Positions 57,936 through 64,000 of a stretch of DNA of 64,000 bases are shown here, piece after piece. A program made the translations under genes and the position numbers. The number at the start of each line of letters is the position of its first letter. The first letter of the stretch is position 1. Under the pieces are notes generated by a model, which made no database searches, was not told the origin of the DNA, and saw nothing but the letters and a program-made list of their open reading frames with translations. Origin of the DNA: Effrenium voratum (lineage: Eukaryota > Sar > Dinophyceae > Suessiales > Symbiodiniaceae); contig CAUJNA010000191.1 of assembly GCA_963377175.1 (NCBI GenBank), forward strand, positions 1,211,039-1,275,038, written 5' to 3'.

Positions 57936-60900
57936 CAGGCAACTCTGGAGTACAAAAACAAAAACGCGAATCTGCTGGAGTGTAACCTACGCTATAATTA
58001 ATACGAAACAGCTTCGGAGACTTCAGAGAGTATCCCATATGGCAATGGGTCAAAATCCCGTACCCCCAGTGACCATCCCAATCCCCACTAAAATAGGTTC
58101 TAAACTGGTGGTGCACCTACCCAAAAATGGGATCCTATTGGTTTTGACCCACAGCCATATCCCCACTGCAAGCCAACGAAGGTCGCTTCTGGCGCCTTCT
58201 TCTGCAGCGCCTTGTCCAGGGCCTCTCGTGACGCCCCAGCCTCCAGCGCCATGTCCATGGCCTGCGGGGCCAATCGAAGTGGGGTGGAAGTACATTTTTG
58301 CACGGCGCTTGGACAAAGGGAAAGAACACCATGGAAAGCACAAGCCTGTAGCGAGAAAAACACACACACACACATTTCTCGTTCACTAGCTGGTAAAGAG
58401 AGGAAACCTCTGCGGAAGTGCATGGACACCTGGGAAATCTCAAACTCCAAGACTTGGATCTGCGCGGCTACAGGCCCAAAGGGCAAACCAATGGGTCTGA
58501 CCCCAGCAACCTTTCTGGACAAGAAAATGCAGCCGGTGGAACTTCGAGCGTTTAGCCTTGATATGCAGAGGTCATGCAGACCTTGTGCTTTTGGAGAACA
58601 CCTCTTTTCCAGCTTTTCCAAGGTAACACCAACAACTGGTTGACCAAGTAAAGCTTCAAGGTGATTGGCCCTGTTCTGGGTGACCTCAGCCGATTGCTTA
58701 ACCGAGGGAACAAATTGACAGTGATGCTGAAGTTGGTCGTGCTGACAGCAGAAACAGCCTTCAGCTCCCACAACATGACCAAGACAAAGCTGTTCCCGCG
58801 AATCCGCTATCAAGCTTAAACGGGTACATAATCAAGCCAAACCATGCAGGATTGCCTGCAGAAGAAAATAGATGGCATCCCCCGTGATCGTTTTGGATGT
58901 CCCTTACAAGTGCCTCCCTGATCCTCCCCGAAACAAACCGTTGGAAGTCTAGACGAAGCCTTCCACCGTAAGGCCGTGTCTTGTGTTGAGGATACAACTG
59001 TTTCGGCTGTCAAGACCCCCCATGTTCCAGGCCCGCTTTCCATTTTGAGGCACCCACAAAGGATTGGTGGGCTCAAATTGCATGAAGGGTACGGTACTCC
59101 CCTGCTGAACCTTCAAACCAAAAGGGGTCCCTGGTTCCTCCAGCGCTGATACGGGGTCCCTGACAACCCCGTGCTTGAGCCCATCCAAGCGGCGGGGAGG
59201 ATCTGAGCTGCCGCTGTGGCAGATTGCGCGCGTTCCTTCCGGAACGAGCCCAGGTGTGAGCGAGCAGGACCCAAGCAAAATGGGTCCTAAGGGTGGTTTT
59301 GAGAAAATACCTCCCTGGTGATGTGAAAGTGGCTGATTCCAATCCAAACCATGAGTACTTTGTCACACCTCGTCACTTTGAAGAGGACTTGGGTGTTACA
59401 GAAGGTGAAGCCAGAAAGCAACTCTCCACAATCGTGGGAATCCCGTCAAGCTGGTGAAGCTGGCTCAAAGTGGATGCTGCGAAGCAGCGGCGAGCAATGC
59501 ACGGCTACGGGAATCTGAACACATGTGCTCTTGCTGTCTGAAGAAAATGCAGAGAAGCCTGCTTCATTAACAGGGTTGAGTTCTGCTCAAAGTGATCGGG
59601 CTGCTTTGACTCTAAACGTGTCTTCTTAGGCTGTATCAACATCGCAGTTCGGCATCCGAATTCCACCCGCAATGGGTGCAAGGAAAGCTGACAAAACCAA
59701 CACCCAGCAAAGCCGTTGCCCTGACGATAGGTTTGCCCAAACGATAGGTTCAGGAGTGAGCCAAAAACACGGTGGCTCCATCAAATCAGACCATGTCGAA
59801 GCCATTCGAAAAGACCCAGACCTTGAAGCCAAGTGCTTGAGCACCAACATGGGCTTAGCTCAACTCGTTTGATGGTGTGGTTCATGTTGCTTTCTTGAAC
59901 ACAGTCCCTAAACTAACAATGAACCGGGGTCAGGTGCGTTGATCTGAGTGCGAAATACAAGCGACACATATCCATCCCCCTCAATTGGATACACCTAGTG
60001 AGGGGCTGCAAGTCAACCACCTGGTGCGCCCGCGCTTGCCTTCAAGGCTTGCTCTGCGTCTGCACGCTGCTGCTGCTGACGCCTCGGTTGGTTGATGGGA
60101 GATGGACACGAAACTCACCCGTCTGAGTAGGTGTTAAAATAATTGCACCCCCCTCCGGGCTCCTACGGCAAGCCCCCGAAACATGGGCTATCATGAAAAG
60201 GCACAGGCACTGCCACGAGCGACCACTTCCGGGTTGATTTCAGAATGGGATCCACCTTGTTTGGGAGTGATTTGCACCTGGTTTGGGGGTTGATTTCAAT
60301 TCAGGTTTCGAAGAGCTCCACCCTTTTGGACAGGATTTGCCGCAAAGTTTGAAAGAGGTTCACACTCTGCTTGTGGGATGATCTTACAGCGAAATTGAAC
60401 TGATGCCACACTTGTCTTGTGGTGGCTTCAGCCTGTTTGAGGGTTGCTATACCCTACAGTGTCGGAAGGTCCCTTTGCGAACAATGCTTTTCACAACAGG
60501 TGCCTGAGCTCGTGAAACTTGGCCAAATGGAAGCTGACCATTACATGGAAAACAAATAGCCTTAGGACCTGGTCTATATTTTCAGTAACCAGAAAGGTGG
60601 ATTACCAATGGCTACTTTACCTCTTGGACCTAAACCTGCTTTCCGCCTAGAAAGGGAAGGCGCTGGTCACAAAGCACACTGGACTTCAGCACGGCACGAG
60701 TACCCCACAAATATTGAATGTATGCACCCATAACAGGGAGTTTCGCTATCATCTGCCTTCATTGTAGGATCGAAACCTGGGAGGATTTGTTGCGTTGATC
60801 ATGTTGCAATGCGCCGTGTTTGTGATGTTCTGCTATTGTGTCACGCTGGGTTCAGGGGCAGTGCATTATGTGTGTGTGTCTGTGCGTTGTCCGCGCATGC

Positions 60901-62301
60901 ATCAGTACGAGTCTTTGCGTGTCCGCACTCATGCATTTACCCAAATGCTTAGCAGCTGCTGCTTCACACGATCCTTTGCGGCGGCACACACATTTGTTTT
61001 CCGCCGCGTTGCAATGGCGCTCTGAGGGTCACTCCCGCGCGTCATCGCTTGAGTCTCGTCACGTGAATCTCCTCGATGCGGACTGCGGTTGTTTGCTGAC
61101 ATTGGTGTCATGCAAACGTACTCCCCTGCAGATTAACATGGAAACCCGAACTGGATAAATCTCGGTTGTTTGGGCTTGCGAAATTGCAGGGTTCTCTTGT
61201 ACTCTTGTTCGGTCTAAGTGAAACAGGACCGCTGAGGTCTCACAAAGGCATCGAGGCCTGGCTCTTTGCAGCCTTGGATGCGGGAGCAGCATGCGATTTA
61301 GATCATAGGACCATGGCCGATAAAGGTTTGGAAGTGATACCCCAACACTTGGGACCTCCTTTTTGAATGGCTAATGGACGCTCAAAGGAAGCCAACCATT
61401 CGTGAAGCTGTTCCGTATTGTGACAGTATTGTGGAACATGAGTTCGAACTTCGAAACAAAAAGCTCGGCTTCACAGGGGGTCTCACGCACTTGTCTCTTT
61501 TGAATTTGCATTTTGATTTGGCTGTACTCAGTCTGGACTTTCGACAAATCGACCAAGCAAGTGAGTGAGCGGCCGGAAATCCGTGAAGAGAAACACTCCT
61601 GAACATCGATCAGTCACTCTGGTCAGTACATGCTGATTCCAAAATATGCAACACCCTGTGACGTGAACAGCCGTCCCAGCGAGACCCCGAAGCGAGCAAC
61701 TCTTGCCATTGGGCATCTTGTTCCGGCTCGGGCATAACATGGGCATTCATGTGCACCAAGTATTTTGGAGAGCGCTCCAACTTTGAAATATCAGCTACAG
61801 CACATTTGCGCAAGTCAGCGCAGCCGAGAGGCAAACCTATGCGCTTCAGCGCGCACACGCGACACTTGAGATATGCTGCGCTGTGAAAGTAAACGGCACA
61901 ATTTCCTGGGTAAGTAAAGTGGGGTATTCCACTAAATCCCGACAGCCATCCTTGCCGTACAATGATGGCTTATTGACGTTCAGGGTATGTAAGTAGGACC
62001 TAAAATCGTTCGGGATGAACACATAGGACCAAGCCCCAAGGTCAATGAGTTCAACTGTGCGTCGGGAAAGCCATCCGCTTCTGTGGGGATCTAGGACCGC
62101 ATAGCCATCCCTGCGTCCTTGAGTGTACAGGGCTTGTTGCCGCTGCACATAAATGGAAATGTACACCGTGTCTGCCCGCCCGAGGCGGTGGCCTTGCGCA
62201 AAAGAAAGGGGGGAAAAGCAACCACCCCGACAAACCCCAAACAACCCCAGAGAAAAGGGGGGCCAAACCAAACGGAAAACACCCCAAAGAAGGAAACAGC
62301 C

Positions 62302-63999
62302 TCACCGCCCACCGCCCCGCAGCAGGGAGAGCACGTTGTTTCCGCTTCGCGGGGGAATGGCAATCGGGCTCCAAGTGGCCTCGGCAAACTTCGCCTTTGG
62401 CGATGCCTGAAGCAGTTGAGTCGGCCTGAAAGGCATGCAAGAGCTGACCCGGCCACTGGGGAAACCGCAGGTGGTCCAGTGGGGGTGTCTCTCCTGCAGT
62501 TCTCTAGCAAGAAGTATGGCTTGGTCCCACGAAGTTTTCTCTAAGTAAAAGGGCACGACCGCCCACTTGATCTCAGCGTCAAGTGGGGCGACGGGCTTAA
62601 TTTTCTTGAAGAATCTAAGGAACCCGGGGATGACTTCCCTGCCAAGCGATTCGCTAAGGAGCCTTACTACTATGAGTAGTGTATTGGCCTGACGCCTAAT
62701 GCTTTGATCGTTATTATTAGTCCAGAACCAAGTGTTATGGTCACGTGTGGGCATGGATCTGCCGGAATGCAAAAAGAAGAGGAGACCTATAAAAATCAGA
62801 GGAGTACCACTCCCAGTTTGGGCAGGCCTATCGTTCCATTGCAATTTTGAAAGGAGGGTGCAAAAACTCCAAACAAAGTCGGCAGGGAAAACAGATTTGG
62901 TGGAGTGAAGGTTACCGCAATCAATGAAAGCGTCCGAGCCAGGGTTCCCAACAGTCTCGGCGAGGTTATCAACCGTATTGGGAGCCTTATGCCTGTCAGT
63001 TTTATGGGCAAAGACTTTGGCAACCTTGACATGCAGGTCAGCAAGCTCGTTCCACTCCTTGAGTCTGCTGGACTCCTCGGCGACACCCTGGATTGCGAGT
63101 CGCCGGGTGGCTTCGTCCCAAAGGTAATATGCTTCGTTGGCCTCACTGTCAGCTAATGCATTGCCACGTATCCGAAAGGCGTCTGATCCAGAGATGGCAG
63201 AGGCAAGATCCCTGTGGGCTTTGACCCACTGGATATTTACTTCGTTGACAGATCTGGAGCCTATCGTTCTGTGGGCAAGGGCAAGTAAGTCCGAGTTGGG
63301 CCTAGTGCCAAGGTCATCAGTCCATCCTTGCGTGAGGAGCAAGTGAAAATACTCAGCGGCGTACTTGGAGTCAGTGAAGATGTCACAGGAGTGACAGCGC
63401 TGCAAAACTCCTATTATCGCATAAAGTTCACCTCTGTCGACACTTTGGAGGGGACCTGGCAAAATCCCCTGGAAGCTACTAGTGGGCAAGCAGGAACCTT
63501 CTTCAACGCAGACCCCAGCGAAAGAGACAAGACAAAACCTGGAGGTGGGATTTTGCCCACTGCCGTCCGTGAACCACGTGAGTCGTGGTCCAGGTGGTCT
63601 AGGGACAAAGTCAGGGCCTGGCACATTCTGAATGGTAGTCCAAAACTCGGCAAGTTTGGGGCTAAGAGAAGGCAGCAGGTGCAGCCTGAGCGGCTCACAT
63701 ATTGTGTCCCATCTGGCGAGCAAGGGCAGATGATCTGCCCTTGCTTCTGCAGTGGCTGGGCACTCAGTGAGGCGGTGGTCTCTCGTGTCCGGGTAACCGC
63801 AGTGAGCGCATTTCTCATCGAATTTTGGATTATATCTGGCAATTTCGGCATTTTCGAATCTGGCGCCAGAAGCGGCTACCCGAACCAGACCTTGGTGTTC
63901 CTCGGTCAGGCTCGCAAGTCCTTTTCTAAAAAGATGGGCATCAATTGTTCCTACTTGACCTAAAACTTTTCGGTGCGAGAGGTATAGACCCTCGGCCCT
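62302..63999 (-). CDS. Non-LTR retrotransposon ORF, C-terminal part with CCHC knuckle and RNase H
   Basis: Minus-strand frame open from the window edge to a TGA at 62302; the first ATG (63723) is internal and the protein continues upstream out of view. Near 63757-63811 lies CAHCGYPDTRDHRLTECP, a C-x2-C-x6-H-x4-C knuckle. RNase H follows with all catalytic positions: TWFTDGSG (Asp), SVDRGELYAI (Glu), IFTDSKYAAE (Asp), QWVKAHRD (His) and GNALADSEAN (Asp). RNase H removes RNA from the RNA:DNA hybrid made during retrotransposition. The ~280 residues after it are not recognised. The reverse transcriptase would lie beyond 64000. No frameshift or stop is seen in about 566 codons, so this copy may be fairly young. 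Confidence 0.88.
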   Translation of the reverse strand, partial: RAEGLYLSHRKVLGQVGTIDAHLFRKGLASLTEEHQGLVRVAASGARFENAEIARYNPKFDEKCAHCGYPDTRDHRLTECPATAEARADHLPLLARWDTICEPLRLHLLPSLSPKLAEFWTTIQNVPGPDFVPRPPGPRLTWFTDGSGQNPTSRFCLVSFAGVCVEEGSCLPTSSFQGILPGPLQSVDRGELYAIIGVLQRCHSCDIFTDSKYAAEYFHLLLTQGWTDDLGTRPNSDLLALAHRTIGSRSVNEVNIQWVKAHRDLASAISGSDAFRIRGNALADSEANEAYYLWDEATRRLAIQGVAEESSRLKEWNELADLHVKVAKVFAHKTDRHKAPNTVDNLAETVGNPGSDAFIDCGNLHSTKSVFPADFVWSFCTLLSKLQWNDRPAQTGSGTPLIFIGLLFFLHSGRSMPTRDHNTWFWTNNNDQSIRRQANTLLIVVRLLSESLGREVIPGFLRFFKKIKPVAPLDAEIKWAVVPFYLEKTSWDQAILLARELQERHPHWTTCGFPSGRVSSCMPFRPTQLLQASPKAKFAEATWSPIAIPPRSGNNVLSLLRGGGR

Positions 64000-64000
64000 A
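62302..64000 (-). mobile_element. LINE-type retrotransposon, 3' portion, cut by the window edge
   Basis: Defined by the RNase H-bearing ORF. The 3' boundary is unknown because no poly-A, short tandem tail or target-site duplication was recognised below 62302. It is separated from the Helitron-like element by about 52 kb and a gap. Confidence 0.8.

Larger units (their letters stand above)
46601..62301. other. Gene-free stretch, including the probable LINE 3' side
   Basis: No recognisable gene. Contains (TA)n at 47013-47032, dispersed-repeat copy B (48552-48662), a C-run at 50384-50396, a 13-bp inverted repeat at 57861-57935, and short repeated segments near 54359/55134 and 55071/59327. The last few hundred bases before 62302 probably include the 3' untranslated part of the minus-strand retrotransposon, but I see no clear tail. 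Confidence 0.55.

Overview
The window looks like nuclear DNA of a dinoflagellate, most likely a suessialean (Symbiodiniaceae or Polarella-like). This is inference from the style of the two mobile elements, the long gene-free stretches and the (TTG)n tract, not from any marker gene. I found no rRNA, tRNA, CRISPR array or bacterial-type gene, and no dinoflagellate spliced-leader sequence. A run of 100 N (11370-11469) splits the window into two very different parts, so contiguity across it is unproven.

Left part (1-11369): one large, plus-strand, decayed Helitron-type RepHel gene (about 197-10165). In order it carries five degenerate copies of a ~70-85 aa alpha-helical repeat, a Zn-finger/DUF6570-like region, the Helitron-like N domain, the HUH motif of the rolling-circle Rep, an endonuclease/exonuclease/phosphatase (EEP) domain placed between HUH and the Rep tyrosine motif, the rest of Rep, an unrecognised linker, a PIF1-type helicase and a short acidic tail. 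The frame changes about five times and is cut by three in-frame stops, all TAG. The second Rep tyrosine and the helicase HKSQ residues are missing, so this copy is probably dead. A second, unrelated-looking reading frame starts at 11211 and runs into the gap.

The most interesting signal is a family of 21 short hairpins scattered through the left part, all on the plus strand. Each has a GNC-TTTTCT-GN'C tip in which N and N' covary (all four Watson-Crick pairs occur), one unpaired base (usually C) on the 5' side, and an outer stem of 4-11 bp. The outer stem sequence differs completely between copies but is nearly always self-complementary. The hairpins lie inside coding sequence, in two tandem arrays, beside two start codons and in the 3' flank. 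I saw none by eye in the 52 kb right of the gap.

Right part (11470-64000): 470-660 bp of TTG/GGTTG-type repeats, then about 50 kb in which I recognise no gene. It holds microsatellites, minisatellites, a ~60-bp tandem repeat, a duplicated ~110-bp dispersed repeat and a few long inverted repeats. At the far right, on the minus strand, lies the 3' part of a non-LTR retrotransposon ORF with a CCHC-like knuckle and a complete RNase H catalytic set (62302-63999, continuing beyond the window).
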